Source: Micromonospora sp. Llam0
Lineage (GTDB): Bacteria > Actinomycetota > Actinomycetes > Mycobacteriales > Micromonosporaceae
Direction: 5' to 3'
Assembly: GCF_003751085.1 (NCBI RefSeq)
Contig: NZ_RJJY01000002.1
Location: 558,001-622,000 of the forward strand
Length of the DNA stretch: 64,000 bases
The notes beneath the pieces are model-generated. The model saw nothing but the letters and a program-made list of their open reading frames with translations, was not told where the DNA came from and ran no database searches. Both the position numbers and the translations under genes were made by a program. Shown piece by piece: positions 19,109 through 29,941 of the stretch (the stretch's first letter is position 1; every line of letters begins with the position of its first letter).

Positions 19109-20089
19109 TCAGCTCAGCCCGCCGAACAGCGTCGTCACCGAGCCGTCGTCGAAGACTTCGCGGATCGCCCGGGCCAGCAGCGGCGCGATGGACAGCACGG
19201 TGAGCTTGTCCAACTGCTTCTCCGCCGGCAACGGCAGGGTGTTGGTCACCACCACCTCGCTGATCCGGCTGTTCTTCAACCGCTCGGTGGCCGGGTCGGA
19301 CAGTAGCGCGTGGGTGGCCGCGACCGCGATGTCCGACGCGCCGGCCTCGTAGAGGATCTCCGCCGCCTTGGTGATCGTCCCGCCGGTGTCGATCATGTCG
19401 TCGACGATCAGGCAGACCCGGCCCTCGACGTCGCCGACCACCCGGTTCGCCACCACCTGGTTCGGCTTGAGCGGGTCCCGGGTCTTGTGGATGAAGGCCA
19501 GCGGGCAGCCGCCGAGCCGGTCGGTCCAGCGCTCGGCCACCCGTACCCGGCCGGAGTCCGGGGCGACCACGGTCATCGGCCGTCCGGCGAAGCGCTCCTC
19601 GACGTAGCCGGCCAGGATGCCCATCGCGAAGAGGTGGTCGACCGGGCCGTCGAAGAAGCCCTGGATCTGCGCGGTGTGCAGATCGACGGTGAGGATCCGG
19701 TTCGCCCCGGCGGTGCGCAGCAGGTCGGCGATCAGCCGGGCGGAGATCGGCTCCCGGCCGCGGTGCTTCTTGTCCTGACGCGAGTACGGGTAGAACGGCA
19801 GCACCACGGTGATCCGCTTGGCCGAGCCACGCTTCAGCGCGTCGATCATGATCAGGGTCTCCATCACCCAGCGGTTGACGCCGTGGGTGACCGACTGGAC
19901 GACGAACGCGTCCGAGCCGCGGACCGACTCCTTGAACCGGACGAAGATCTCACCGTTGGAGAACTCGTACGAGTCGGACGGGGTGGGTGCGATGCCGAGC
20001 ACCTCACCGATCTCCTCGGCGAGCTCGGGGAAACCCCGGCCGGTGAAAAGCATCAGGCTCTTGCGGTTCTCGGCGACGATGCTGCCCAT
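19109..20089 (-). CDS. prs: Ribose-phosphate pyrophosphokinase (PRPP synthetase)
   Basis: This enzyme makes PRPP from ribose 5-phosphate and ATP for nucleotide, histidine and tryptophan synthesis. It is 326 residues from the ATG at 20089, the usual bacterial length. The N-terminal LMLFTGRGFPELAEEI, the FYPYSRQDKKHRGREPIS loop and the PRPP-binding stretch CLIVDDMIDTGGTI are all readable. The frame is open upstream to 20278, but that part is low-complexity and not coding. It lies 64 bases after glmU. Confidence 0.96.
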   Translation of the reverse strand: MGSIVAENRKSLMLFTGRGFPELAEEIGEVLGIAPTPSDSYEFSNGEIFVRFKESVRGSDAFVVQSVTHGVNRWVMETLIMIDALKRGSAKRITVVLPFYPYSRQDKKHRGREPISARLIADLLRTAGANRILTVDLHTAQIQGFFDGPVDHLFAMGILAGYVEERFAGRPMTVVAPDSGRVRVAERWTDRLGGCPLAFIHKTRDPLKPNQVVANRVVGDVEGRVCLIVDDMIDTGGTITKAAEILYEAGASDIAVAATHALLSDPATERLKNSRISEVVVTNTLPLPAEKQLDKLTVLSIAPLLARAIREVFDDGSVTTLFGGLS

Positions 20090-20153
20090 CGAGACGTCTG
20101 CTCCCGTCAGGGTGGTTGCGGACGCCGACCTGGCTGGGCCGTACGCCGCTGGA

Positions 20154-21701
20154 CTAGTCAGTCGCAGTATCTCCCGGAACCGGGTCGCCGGCACCGTGAT
20201 GGTGGGCCGCTTCACCGTTACCGGCCCCGACCTGCCCGTTACCGACCCCGACCTGCCCGTTTTCGGCACCGGCCGCACCGGCCCCGGCGCGCTCGGCCGC
20301 CGCCGCGGCGGCGGTGCCCGGCCGGCGGGACTGCACCCAGCCGTCGACCGTGCGCTGCTGGGCCCGGGTGACGGCGAGCGCGCCGGGCGGCACGTCCCGG
20401 TTCACCACGCTGCCTGCGCCGACGTACGCGCCGGCGCCGATCTCGACCGGGGCGATCAGGCTGCTGTCGCAGCCGACGAAGGCGGACTCCCCGACCGTGG
20501 TGTGACTCTTGTGCACCCCGTCGTAGTTGACGAAGATCGTCGCCGCGCCGATGTTGGCCCGGGCGCCGATCGTGGCGTCCCCGACGTAGCTCAGATGCGG
20601 CACCTTGGCGCCCGCGCCGATCTGCGACTTCTTCACCTCGACGAAGGTGCCGACCTTGGCCCGCTCGTCGAGCTGGGCGTCCGGGCGCAGATAGGCGTAC
20701 GGGCCGACGCTGGCGCCGGCGCCGATCCGGGCCTGCACGGCGTGCGAGCGCAGCACGGTCGCGCCCGGGCCGACAGTGGTGTCGATCAGCGTGACGTCCG
20801 GCCCGACGGTGGCCTCGGCACCGACCGTGCTGGTGCCGTACAGCTGGGTGTTCTGCTCGACGACGGCGTCGCGTTCCAGGTGCACGGTCACGTCGATCCA
20901 GGTGGTGGCCGGGTCGAGGATGCTCACCCCGGCGCGCATCCAGCCCTCGTTGACCCGGTCGGCGAGCAGCCGGCGCAGCCGGGCCAGCTCCACCCGGTCG
21001 TTGCAGCCCAGGGTCTCGGTCACGTCGGCGGCGACGTGCACGCCGACCGGCGCTCCGGCGGCGGCGAGCAGGCCGACGGCGTCGGTCAGGTACTCCTCGC
21101 CCTGATCGTTGTCGGTGGTGAGCTTGCCGAGCGCGTCGCGCAGCCCGGCCGCGTCAAAGGCGTAGATCCCGGCGTTGATCTCGCGGATCCGGCGCTGCTC
21201 CGGGCTGGCGTCGCGCTCCTCGACGATGCGTTCCAGGCCGCCGGCCGGGTCGCGGACGATCCGGCCCAGACCGGTCGGGTCGGCGACCTCGGCGGTCAGC
21301 ACGGTAGCGGCCGCGCCGGCCGACTCGTGTGCCTCGATCAGCTCGGTCACCGTCTCCGGGCGCAGCAGCGGTACGTCGCCGTTGAGCACCACGACGGTGC
21401 CGGTGGCGTCGGGGGCGGCCGCCATCGCCAGCCGGACCGCGTGCCCGGTGCCGTGCTGCACGGCCTGCAGCACCGGCACGGCCGCCGGGGCGATCTCCGA
21501 CAGGTGGGCGGTGACCTGCTCGGCGCGGTGTCCGACGACGACCAGGGTGCGCTCGGCGGCGGCGGCCGCAGCGGCGGCGAGGACGTGCCCGACCAGGGTC
21601 CGGCCGAGCAGCGGGTGCAGCACTTTGGGTAGCGCCGATTTCATCCGCTTGCCTTCGCCGGCAGCGAGGACGACCACGGTACGGGACCGGGGCTGGATCA
21701 C
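20154..21701 (-). CDS. glmU: Bifunctional UDP-GlcNAc pyrophosphorylase/glucosamine-1-P acetyltransferase
   Basis: This enzyme makes UDP-GlcNAc for peptidoglycan. The uridylyltransferase domain begins with VVVLAAGEGKRMKS (from about residue 8). The left-handed beta-helix acetyltransferase domain starts near residue 250, with hexapeptide repeats and an ending typical of GlmU (VGAGSVVNRDVPPG). From about residue 460 a tail follows that is rich in Ala and Gly and contains three similar NG(Q/E) units. The GTG at 21701 has GGGAG 8 bases upstream. Total length is 515, longer than the E. coli enzyme because of the tail. Confidence 0.95.
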   Translation of the reverse strand: MIQPRSRTVVVLAAGEGKRMKSALPKVLHPLLGRTLVGHVLAAAAAAAAERTLVVVGHRAEQVTAHLSEIAPAAVPVLQAVQHGTGHAVRLAMAAAPDATGTVVVLNGDVPLLRPETVTELIEAHESAGAAATVLTAEVADPTGLGRIVRDPAGGLERIVEERDASPEQRRIREINAGIYAFDAAGLRDALGKLTTDNDQGEEYLTDAVGLLAAAGAPVGVHVAADVTETLGCNDRVELARLRRLLADRVNEGWMRAGVSILDPATTWIDVTVHLERDAVVEQNTQLYGTSTVGAEATVGPDVTLIDTTVGPGATVLRSHAVQARIGAGASVGPYAYLRPDAQLDERAKVGTFVEVKKSQIGAGAKVPHLSYVGDATIGARANIGAATIFVNYDGVHKSHTTVGESAFVGCDSSLIAPVEIGAGAYVGAGSVVNRDVPPGALAVTRAQQRTVDGWVQSRRPGTAAAAAAERAGAGAAGAENGQVGVGNGQVGAGNGEAAHHHGAGDPVPGDTATD

Positions 21702-21790
21702 GAGAAATGCTCCCGTCAGGGCGGCGGCACACCTGCTTGACCTGGCACGACACCCAGCGTCACCGCCGGCGGTCTGAGTGTCGCGGGAAG

Positions 21791-21862
21791 CTCGGCCGCT
21801 AGGACTCGAACCTAGAATATCGGGACCAAAACCCGAGGTGTTGCCAATTACACCACGGCCGA
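21791..21862 (-). tRNA. tRNA-Gln (anticodon UUG)
   Basis: Read on the minus strand, the 72-base gene has a perfect seven-pair acceptor stem (TCGGCCG with CGGCCGA), a D-loop with AATTGGCA, and an anticodon stem TCGGG/CCCGA. The anticodon loop is TTTTGGT, giving anticodon TTG. The T-arm contains GGTTCGAGTCC and the discriminator base is G, as expected for tRNA-Gln. CCA is not encoded. It lies just upstream of glmU. Confidence 0.95.
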
Positions 21863-21948
21863 TCGTGCTACGGACACAGCCTAGCGTGCCGGGCGGATCC
21901 CGGCGTACTCCCGTTCGCCCGACCGTGCGATCCGACTCGGGAACTCGA

Positions 21949-21993
21949 CCGTAGAAAACTACGGCTCCGTAGGTTACGGTGACGTAGGCGTAA
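21949..21993. promoter_or_regulatory. Array of inverted half-sites upstream of the desaturase gene
   Basis: Three six-base half-sites alternate in orientation: CCGTAG at 21949-21954, CTACGG at 21959-21964 and CCGTAG at 21967-21972. They form two overlapping palindromes with spacers of four and two bases. A further inverted pair, TTACG at 21974-21978 and CGTAA at 21989-21993, follows. The array ends 85 bases before the desaturase ATG. TetR-type regulators of fatty-acid desaturation bind such sites, and a TetR gene lies just downstream of the desaturase gene. Confidence 0.6.
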
Positions 21994-22078
21994 GTTCCCG
22001 TTGTTTCACCGCTGGCCGCCGCACCGGCTGGAACGCCCCCGGCGCACCGCGGTCGAACCGTCACCGCTGCGAGGTGCC

Positions 22079-23044
22079 ATGTCAACCGCCCTACTCGAAC
22101 CACCACAGACCAACCCCGGCCCCGCCCCCAAGCCGCTGACCGTCGGCAAACAGTCGCTCGGTGTGCTGATCGCCCTCGGCGCCTTCGTGACCGTCCCGTT
22201 CCTGGCGCTGCTCGCCGCCGTACCGGTCGCCTGGGGCGGCTGGCTGGGCTGGACCGACGTCGTCATCGGGCTGGTCTTCTACGTGGTCGCCGGGCTGGGC
22301 ATCACCGTCGGGTTCCACCGGTACTTCACCCACGGCTCGTTCAAGGCGAAGCGGTGGCTGCGGATCACCCTGGCGCTCGCCGGCTCGCTGGCGATCGAGG
22401 GCAACGTGATCCAGTGGGTCGCCGACCACCGCCGCCACCACGCCTTCAGCGACATCGAAGGTGACCCGCACTCCCCGTGGCGGTTCGGCACCAGCGTCTG
22501 GGGACTGACCAAGGGCCTGCTCTACGCCCACGTCGGCTGGCTGTTCCACCGGGACCTGACCAACCAGGAGCGGTTCACCCCGGACCTGCTCGCCGACAAG
22601 GACGTCCGCCGCATCGACCGGCTCTTCCCGCTGCTCGTGGTGGTCACCATGGTCTCCCCCGCGCTGATCGGCGGCCTGGCCACCTGGTCCTGGCAGGGCG
22701 CGCTGACCGCGTTCTTCTGGGCCGGCCTGGTCCGGGTGGCGCTGCTGCACCACATCACCTGGTCGATCAACTCGGTCTGCCACGTCTACGGGGAACGCCC
22801 GTTCGAGGTGCGGCAGGGCGACAAGGCGTCGAACTTCTGGCCGCTGGCCATCCTGTCCTTCGGCGAGAGCTGGCACAACCTGCACCACGCCGACCCGACC
22901 TGTGCCCGGCACGGCGTACTGCGCGGGCAGATCGACATCTCCGCACGGGTGATCTGGCTGCTGGAGAAGACCGGCGCGGTCTCCAACGTCCGCTGGCCGA
23001 AGCCCGATCGGATCGCGGCCAAGCTGGTCAAGCCGGCTGGCTGA
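22079..23044 (+). CDS. Acyl-CoA/acyl-lipid delta-9-type desaturase
   Basis: This membrane di-iron desaturase of 321 residues introduces a cis double bond into saturated acyl chains. The three histidine boxes are visible: HRYFTH near residue 80, HRRHH near 118 and HNLHH near 265. Four hydrophobic segments lie in the usual places. The ATG at 22079 is used. Upstream lies an array of inverted half-sites, and a TetR-family gene follows by about 80 bases on the same strand, which suggests local control of membrane fluidity. Substrate (acyl-CoA or lipid-bound) and regiospecificity are inferred from the family. Confidence 0.9.
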   Translation: MSTALLEPPQTNPGPAPKPLTVGKQSLGVLIALGAFVTVPFLALLAAVPVAWGGWLGWTDVVIGLVFYVVAGLGITVGFHRYFTHGSFKAKRWLRITLALAGSLAIEGNVIQWVADHRRHHAFSDIEGDPHSPWRFGTSVWGLTKGLLYAHVGWLFHRDLTNQERFTPDLLADKDVRRIDRLFPLLVVVTMVSPALIGGLATWSWQGALTAFFWAGLVRVALLHHITWSINSVCHVYGERPFEVRQGDKASNFWPLAILSFGESWHNLHHADPTCARHGVLRGQIDISARVIWLLEKTGAVSNVRWPKPDRIAAKLVKPAG

Positions 23045-23125
23045 GCCGGACCGCGGCCGGTACGGCTACCCACCGGGTCGGTGCGGGCACCGACCCGGTG
23101 GCCCGGCACTGGCAGGATGAGCCAA

Positions 23126-23833
23126 GTGACGGACAACCCAACCACCAACGGTGACGCTTCACCGGGCGGCACACCGGCACCGCCACCACCACCGGCGGCA
23201 CCGGCCAAACCGAACTCCCGGGTCCGTATGTCGGCCGCGCAACGGCGGGAGCAGCTGATCGTCATCGGGCGGCAGCTCTTCGCCGAACGGGGGTTCGACG
23301 CCACCTCCATCGAGGAGGTCGCCTCCCGGGCGAAGGTCTCCAAGCCGGTGGTGTACGAGCACTTCGGCGGCAAGGAAGGGCTGTACGCGGTCGTGGTGGA
23401 CCGGGAGGTCCGCGCCCTGCTCGACCGGATCACCACCGCGCTGACCGCCGGGCATCCGCGTGAGCTGCTGGAGCAGGCCGCGCTGGCACTGCTGGACTAC
23501 ATCGAGGCGGAGACGAACGGCTTCCGGGTGCTGGTCCGCGAGTCGCCGCTGCTGTCGGCCGCCGGCAACTTCTCCAGCGTGATGAACGACGTGGCGCACC
23601 AGGTGGAACACATCCTCGGTGCCGAGTTCAAGAGCCGGGGGTACGACCCGAAGCTCGCCGAGCTGTACTCCCAGGCGCTGGTCGGGATGGTCGCGCTGAC
23701 CGGGCGCTGGTGGCTGGAGGTACGCAAACCGCGCAAGGAGACGGTCGCCGCGCACCTGGTCAACCTGGCCTGGAACGGCCTGTCCCACCTGGAAGCAAAA
23801 CCCACCCTGCTGACCCGGCGCCGCAAGCACTGA
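23126..23833 (+). CDS. TetR-family transcriptional regulator
   Basis: The 235-residue protein has a disordered proline- and alanine-rich N-terminus (about 35 residues), then a TetR helix-turn-helix at about 38-85 (SIEEVASRAKVSKPVVYEHF), then an all-helical ligand-binding domain. The GTG at 23126 has AGGA 8 bases upstream; an ATG at 23117 would add three residues. Its position after the desaturase gene suggests control by acyl-CoA or fatty acid, but such regulators are also found in unrelated settings. Confidence 0.85.
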   Translation: MTDNPTTNGDASPGGTPAPPPPPAAPAKPNSRVRMSAAQRREQLIVIGRQLFAERGFDATSIEEVASRAKVSKPVVYEHFGGKEGLYAVVVDREVRALLDRITTALTAGHPRELLEQAALALLDYIEAETNGFRVLVRESPLLSAAGNFSSVMNDVAHQVEHILGAEFKSRGYDPKLAELYSQALVGMVALTGRWWLEVRKPRKETVAAHLVNLAWNGLSHLEAKPTLLTRRRKH

Positions 23834-23866
23834 CCGCCGGGCCGGGCGGGTCGGTCCGGCGTACGC

Positions 23867-24349
23867 TCACCGCCGGGCCTGCTCGGCCGGTCGGTGCGCG
23901 CCGCGCCGGTAGCGTTCCTCGTCGCCGGCTGCCTCGGCCGGCCCCACCTTGTCGTACAGGCCGGTGGCCAGGAAGATCAGGCCGAAGATCAGCGACACGA
24001 TCACGGTCGACATCGAGAAGTTCAGGAAGTTGGCATCGGTCTGCAGCAGGGCCATCATCAGCAGGCCGGTGACCATGAAGACCACCGCGATGGTGAGGTT
24101 GGCCAGGTGCCCGGCCCGGCCGCCGATGACCGCCCCGATCAGGATCAGCCCGCCGTAGACGATCGAAGACATCGAGAACGCGAGGTTGGTGCGCAGCCCG
24201 AGCACCCAGACGTCGTCCCGGGCGAACAGCGGATCACCCCAGGTCGCGACCGTTCCGGCGACGCCGAAGATCAGCACGTACAGGCCGGTCAGCCCGGCGA
24301 TCGTCCGGTAGACCGGCCGCAGCGGGTGGTTGACCGGGATGTGCGCCAT
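23867..24349 (-). CDS. DUF4383 four-helix membrane protein (copy 2)
   Basis: The 160-residue protein has four membrane helices and starts with the DUF4383 signature HIPVNHPLRPVYRTIAGLTGLY. The motif DANFLNFSMSTVIVSLIFGL lies in the last helix, and the tail is basic. The start has AGGAG 8 bases upstream. The function is unknown. It is a paralogue of the next gene, in tandem on the same strand. Confidence 0.85.
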   Translation of the reverse strand: MAHIPVNHPLRPVYRTIAGLTGLYVLIFGVAGTVATWGDPLFARDDVWVLGLRTNLAFSMSSIVYGGLILIGAVIGGRAGHLANLTIAVVFMVTGLLMMALLQTDANFLNFSMSTVIVSLIFGLIFLATGLYDKVGPAEAAGDEERYRRGAHRPAEQARR

Positions 24350-24474
24350 GGCTGCCGCTCCTGTCGCCGATCCAGGACCCGCGTCGCGGCGACGCGGGCG
24401 TCTCTCCCCGGATTCTCCCGCCGTGAGCGGGTGGCGCGCAGCCGAACCGGCCGGTAGGCAGCCGCTGGACCAGG

Positions 24475-24927
24475 TCAGAGCACCAGCCGGCCGTCCCGCC
24501 ACGCCTGGGCCTCCTGCTCGCTGCCGGTCCGGCCGTACATGGCGGCCATCAGCAGCACCAAGCCGATGATCATCACGACCAGGCAGGTGCTGACCGTGAA
24601 GTTGAGGAAGTTGGCGTCGGTGCGCAGCACCGCCAGCTCGGCCAGGCTCAACGCCATCAGACCGTACGCCAGCACCTTGTTGATCGCCGTGTCGATGTTG
24701 CGGCCGAGCCCTACGCCGGCCAGCACGGCCACGCCCAACACCAGGCACAGCCCGGAGAAGCCGAGGTTGGCGCCCTGACCGAGCACCCGGCTGTCGTTCT
24801 GCGCGAAGAGGGCATCGCCGCTGGTGACGATGATCCCGGCGACACCGAAGATCACCAGGTAGAGGCCGGTCAGCGCGGCGACCGCCCGGTAGATCGGCCG
24901 GGCGGGGTGGTTGACGGGGGTGTGCAT
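24475..24927 (-). CDS. DUF4383 four-helix membrane protein (copy 1)
   Basis: This 150-residue protein has four membrane helices and the same landmarks as its neighbour: HTPVNHPARPIYRAVAALTG at the start and RTDANFLNFTVST before the last helix. The ATG at 24927 follows a GGAG element by about 8 bases. The two genes are probably a tandem duplication. The function is unknown. Confidence 0.85.
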   Translation of the reverse strand: MHTPVNHPARPIYRAVAALTGLYLVIFGVAGIIVTSGDALFAQNDSRVLGQGANLGFSGLCLVLGVAVLAGVGLGRNIDTAINKVLAYGLMALSLAELAVLRTDANFLNFTVSTCLVVMIIGLVLLMAAMYGRTGSEQEAQAWRDGRLVL

Positions 24928-25049
24928 GGGGTCTGCTCCAACGCCGACGGGGGTGGTCGCCGACGATTGTCGCTCATCGCCCGCGACCAGCGGGGGGTGG
25001 CCCCGGCCGGCGCGGCCCGGCTCACCAACCGGCCGGCTCACCTGACCCC

Positions 25050-26912
<1,863 letters not shown>

Positions 26913-27020
26913 GCTCCGAGCTTCGTTGCGGTGGACGCTTCGTTGCGGTGGACGGCGGTGGACGGCGGCCGCCCTCGGTCGGCGCGGCCGGCCCGGTCCC
27001 GGGCGGCGGGGCCGACCCGG

Positions 27021-27977
27021 TCAGACTAGCCGGGCACCGGGTACCGCACCGTGCGCGAGGTGCACGTCACGGCAGACCCCGGCGTCGTCCAGCGCGGCCG
27101 CGACGGTGGCCGCACCGGCCGCGGCCGCGGCCAGGAAGACACAGGTCGGGCCGGACCCGGAGACCATACCGGCCAGCGCCCCGGCGGCCACCCCGGTGTC
27201 CAGCACCTGCTTGATCGCCGGACGCATGGACAACGCGGCCGGTTCGAGGTCGTTGCCGAGCGCGCCGGCCAGTACCTGCGGATCCCGTTGGCGCAGCGCG
27301 GCCAGCAACTCGTCGGCGGCGCCGACCGGCGGCGGCGCCGCACCGGCGGCGCGCAACCGGTCCAGCTCGGCGTAGACCTGAGGGGTGGACAGGCCGCCGT
27401 CGGCCACCGCGACGACCCAGTGCCAGGTGGTGGGTCGGGCCAGCACCGGGCTGATCGCCTCGCCCCGGCCGGTGCCCAGCGCGGTGCCACCGTGCAGCAG
27501 GAACGGCACGTCCGAACCGAGGCCGGCGGCCAGCCCGGCCAGATCGTCCCGGGACAGCCCGGTCCCCCACAGTTCGTCGCAGGCGACCAGCGCGGCGGCG
27601 GCGTCCGCGCTGCCGCCGGCCAGGCCGGCGGCGAGCGGGATCTGCTTGCGCAGGTGCAGTCGGGCGTGCGCGGGGACCCGGGCGTGCGCGGCCAGCGCCC
27701 GGGCGGCACGCAGCACCAGGTTGGAGTCGTCCAGCGCCAGCTCGCCGGTGCCCTCACCGTCCATGGTCAGGATCAGGGTGTCGGCCCGTCGGGCGGTCAG
27801 CTCGTCGTAGAGCGCGATCGCGTGGTAGACGGTGCTCACCTCGTGGTAGCCGTCGGACCGGAGCGGGCCGACGGCCAACCGCAGGTTGATCTTGGCTGGC
27901 ACCCGTACCTTGACCGAGCTGCGCGCGCCGCGACGGAACCCTTCGTCCTCGTCGCCCGGCCGCCACGCCTCGGTCAC
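27021..27977 (-). CDS. ispE: 4-diphosphocytidyl-2-C-methyl-D-erythritol kinase
   Basis: This GHMP kinase of the non-mevalonate isoprenoid pathway has 318 residues. Motifs are VRVPAKINLRL near the N-terminus, the ATP loop PLAAGLAGGSADAAAA and GSDVPFLL. The C-terminal MVSGSGPTCVFL loop is also present. The start is a GTG at 27977. It lies between rsmA and the ABC-F gene on the same strand, its usual setting in actinobacteria. Confidence 0.94.
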   Translation of the reverse strand: MTEAWRPGDEDEGFRRGARSSVKVRVPAKINLRLAVGPLRSDGYHEVSTVYHAIALYDELTARRADTLILTMDGEGTGELALDDSNLVLRAARALAAHARVPAHARLHLRKQIPLAAGLAGGSADAAAALVACDELWGTGLSRDDLAGLAAGLGSDVPFLLHGGTALGTGRGEAISPVLARPTTWHWVVAVADGGLSTPQVYAELDRLRAAGAAPPPVGAADELLAALRQRDPQVLAGALGNDLEPAALSMRPAIKQVLDTGVAAGALAGMVSGSGPTCVFLAAAAAGAATVAAALDDAGVCRDVHLAHGAVPGARLV

Positions 27978-28040
27978 CGGGAAATACCCCGGCTGAGATG
28001 GGCCGCGCGGGTACCTCTCGTCACGATCACGGCCGCCAGC

Positions 28041-28925
28041 CTACTCGGCCACCGTTTCGGCCAGCGGCGCCGCCGCAGCGATCGCCGCGAACTGCGTCAC
28101 GGTCAATGCCTCGCCTCGCGCGCCCGGGTCGACCCCGGCCGTGGCCAGCACCGCCGCCGCCCGGTCCGCCCCGCCGGCCCAGCCGGCCAGCGCCGCCCGC
28201 AGCGTCTTGCGGCGCTGCGCGAACGCGGCGTCCACCACGGCGAAGACCCGCCGGCGGAACCCGTCCACCGGCTGGCCCGGCGGGATCGTCGGCGGCTCCC
28301 GCCGGGTGAACGCGACCAGCCCGGAGTCGACGTTGGGCGCCGGCCAGAACACGCTCGGCGGCACCCGACCGGCGGTGCGGGCGGCGGCGTACCAGGCCAG
28401 CTTCACCGACGGTACGCCGTAGGTGCGTGAACCCGGGCCGGCGACCAGCCGGTCGGCCACCTCTTTCTGCACCATCACCAGCCCTTGCCGCAGGCCGGGC
28501 AGCTCGGCGAGCAGGTGCAGCACCACCGGCACCGCCACGTTGTACGGCAGGTTGGCCACCAGCGCCGTCGGCTCCGGCCCGCCGAGACCGGCGGCGGTGA
28601 TCCGCAGCGCGTCGGCGGTGTGCGCGGTCAGACGGGCGAGGTCACCGCCGCAGCCGGCGACGGTCGGCGGCAGCGCGCCGGCCAGTACCGGATCGATCTC
28701 CACCGCGTGCAGGTGGCGTACCTGGTCGAGCAGGCCCAGGGTCAGCGAGCCGAGCCCGGGGCCGATCTCCAGCACCACCGCGTCCGGCGGCAGGTCGGCG
28801 GCGGACACGATCCGCCGGACCGTGTTCGGGTCGTGCACGAAGTTCTGCCCGAGCCGTTTGGTGGGCGCCACCGCCAGCCGGCCGGCCAGTTCCCGGAGCT
28901 GCGCCGGGCCGAGCAGCTCGGTCAC
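28041..28925 (-). CDS. rsmA: 16S rRNA dimethyladenosine transferase RsmA (KsgA)
   Basis: This SAM-dependent enzyme dimethylates two adjacent adenosines in helix 45 of 16S rRNA. It is 294 residues. The RLGQNFVHD start, the SAM motif [11 protein letters not shown] and the catalytic NLPYN motif are present. The GTG at 28925 lies four bases after the tatD stop codon, so the two are coupled. Confidence 0.95.
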   Translation of the reverse strand: MTELLGPAQLRELAGRLAVAPTKRLGQNFVHDPNTVRRIVSAADLPPDAVVLEIGPGLGSLTLGLLDQVRHLHAVEIDPVLAGALPPTVAGCGGDLARLTAHTADALRITAAGLGGPEPTALVANLPYNVAVPVVLHLLAELPGLRQGLVMVQKEVADRLVAGPGSRTYGVPSVKLAWYAAARTAGRVPPSVFWPAPNVDSGLVAFTRREPPTIPPGQPVDGFRRRVFAVVDAAFAQRRKTLRAALAGWAGGADRAAAVLATAGVDPGARGEALTVTQFAAIAAAAPLAETVAE

Positions 28926-28929
28926 CGGC

Positions 28930-29817
28930 TCACCACGGCCCGAAGACCCGGTCGCCGGTGGCCGAGATCGCGGCGCACAGCTCGGTCAGGTCGGTGCCGG
29001 TGACCTCGGCCAGCAGCCGGACGGTGTGCGGGATCAGATAGGAAGCGTTCGGCCGGCCCCGGTGCGGCGCCGGCGTCAGATACGGCGCGTCGGTCTCCAC
29101 CAGCAGCTGCTCGACCGGCGTCACGGCGGCCGCGGCGCGCAGCCCGGCGGCGTTGCCGAAGGTCACCGTACCGGCGAAGCTGAGTACGAAGCCGCGCCGC
29201 ACGCAGTCGGCGGCGAAATCCGCGTCGCCGGAGAAGCAGTGCATCACCACGGTCTGCGGGGCGCCTTCGGAGTCGAGCACCCGCAGCACGTCGGCGTGCG
29301 CGTCCCGGTCGTGAATCACCAGCGGCTTACCGTACCGCTTGGCGATCGCGATGTGCGCCCGGAAGCTGGCCTGCTGCGCGGCGAGGCCGTCCGGCCCGGT
29401 CCGGAAGTGGTCCAGCCCGGTCTCGCCGACGCCGCGCACCCGGTCGGCGGCGGCCAGCGCCTCGATCTCGCGCAGCGCCTCGTCCAGGTCGGCCAGTCGG
29501 GGTGCCTCGTTGGGGTGCAGGGCGACCGTGGCGACCACCGCCGGGGTGCCGCCCGCCAGCTCGGTGCCCCAGCGCGACGACTCCAGGTCGACACCGACCT
29601 GGACCAGCCGGTCTACGCCGACCGACGCGGCCTGGGCGATCAGGGTGGCCACCGGGTCGCCGCTGTCCCGGCCGGGCACCGCCGGTTCGGCGACGGTCAG
29701 GTCCAGGTGGGTGTGGCTGTCGATCACCGGTACGGGCAGTGGGTCGGGTGGCGGTGGGAACTCCCCGGCCCGGCGGGCGGCCCGTTGCCGGCGGGTCTCG
29801 GCTGGCTGCGTCATCAT
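28930..29817 (-). CDS. tatD: TatD-family metal-dependent hydrolase
   Basis: This TIM-barrel hydrolase of 295 residues has the TatD metal ligands in order: DSHTHLD, GETGLD, MHCFSGD and ETDAPYLTP. Family members are 3'-5' DNases or related deoxyribonucleases. The N-terminus carries about 25 basic and proline-rich extra residues. It starts the tatD-rsmA-ispE unit. In many actinobacteria metG is directly upstream; here an unknown gene and a LysE gene lie between. Confidence 0.92.
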   Translation of the reverse strand: MMTQPAETRRQRAARRAGEFPPPPDPLPVPVIDSHTHLDLTVAEPAVPGRDSGDPVATLIAQAASVGVDRLVQVGVDLESSRWGTELAGGTPAVVATVALHPNEAPRLADLDEALREIEALAAADRVRGVGETGLDHFRTGPDGLAAQQASFRAHIAIAKRYGKPLVIHDRDAHADVLRVLDSEGAPQTVVMHCFSGDADFAADCVRRGFVLSFAGTVTFGNAAGLRAAAAVTPVEQLLVETDAPYLTPAPHRGRPNASYLIPHTVRLLAEVTGTDLTELCAAISATGDRVFGPW

Positions 29818-29941
29818 CGGACAGCATCACACGTCCCGGTCCGGCCGGTTCACCGGCCCACCCGGGCGACACCGTCAATGGACATTCGCCGGCAACCGCG
29901 CGTTCACCCGAAGCGGTGACCCGGCAACTACCGTCGGCGAC

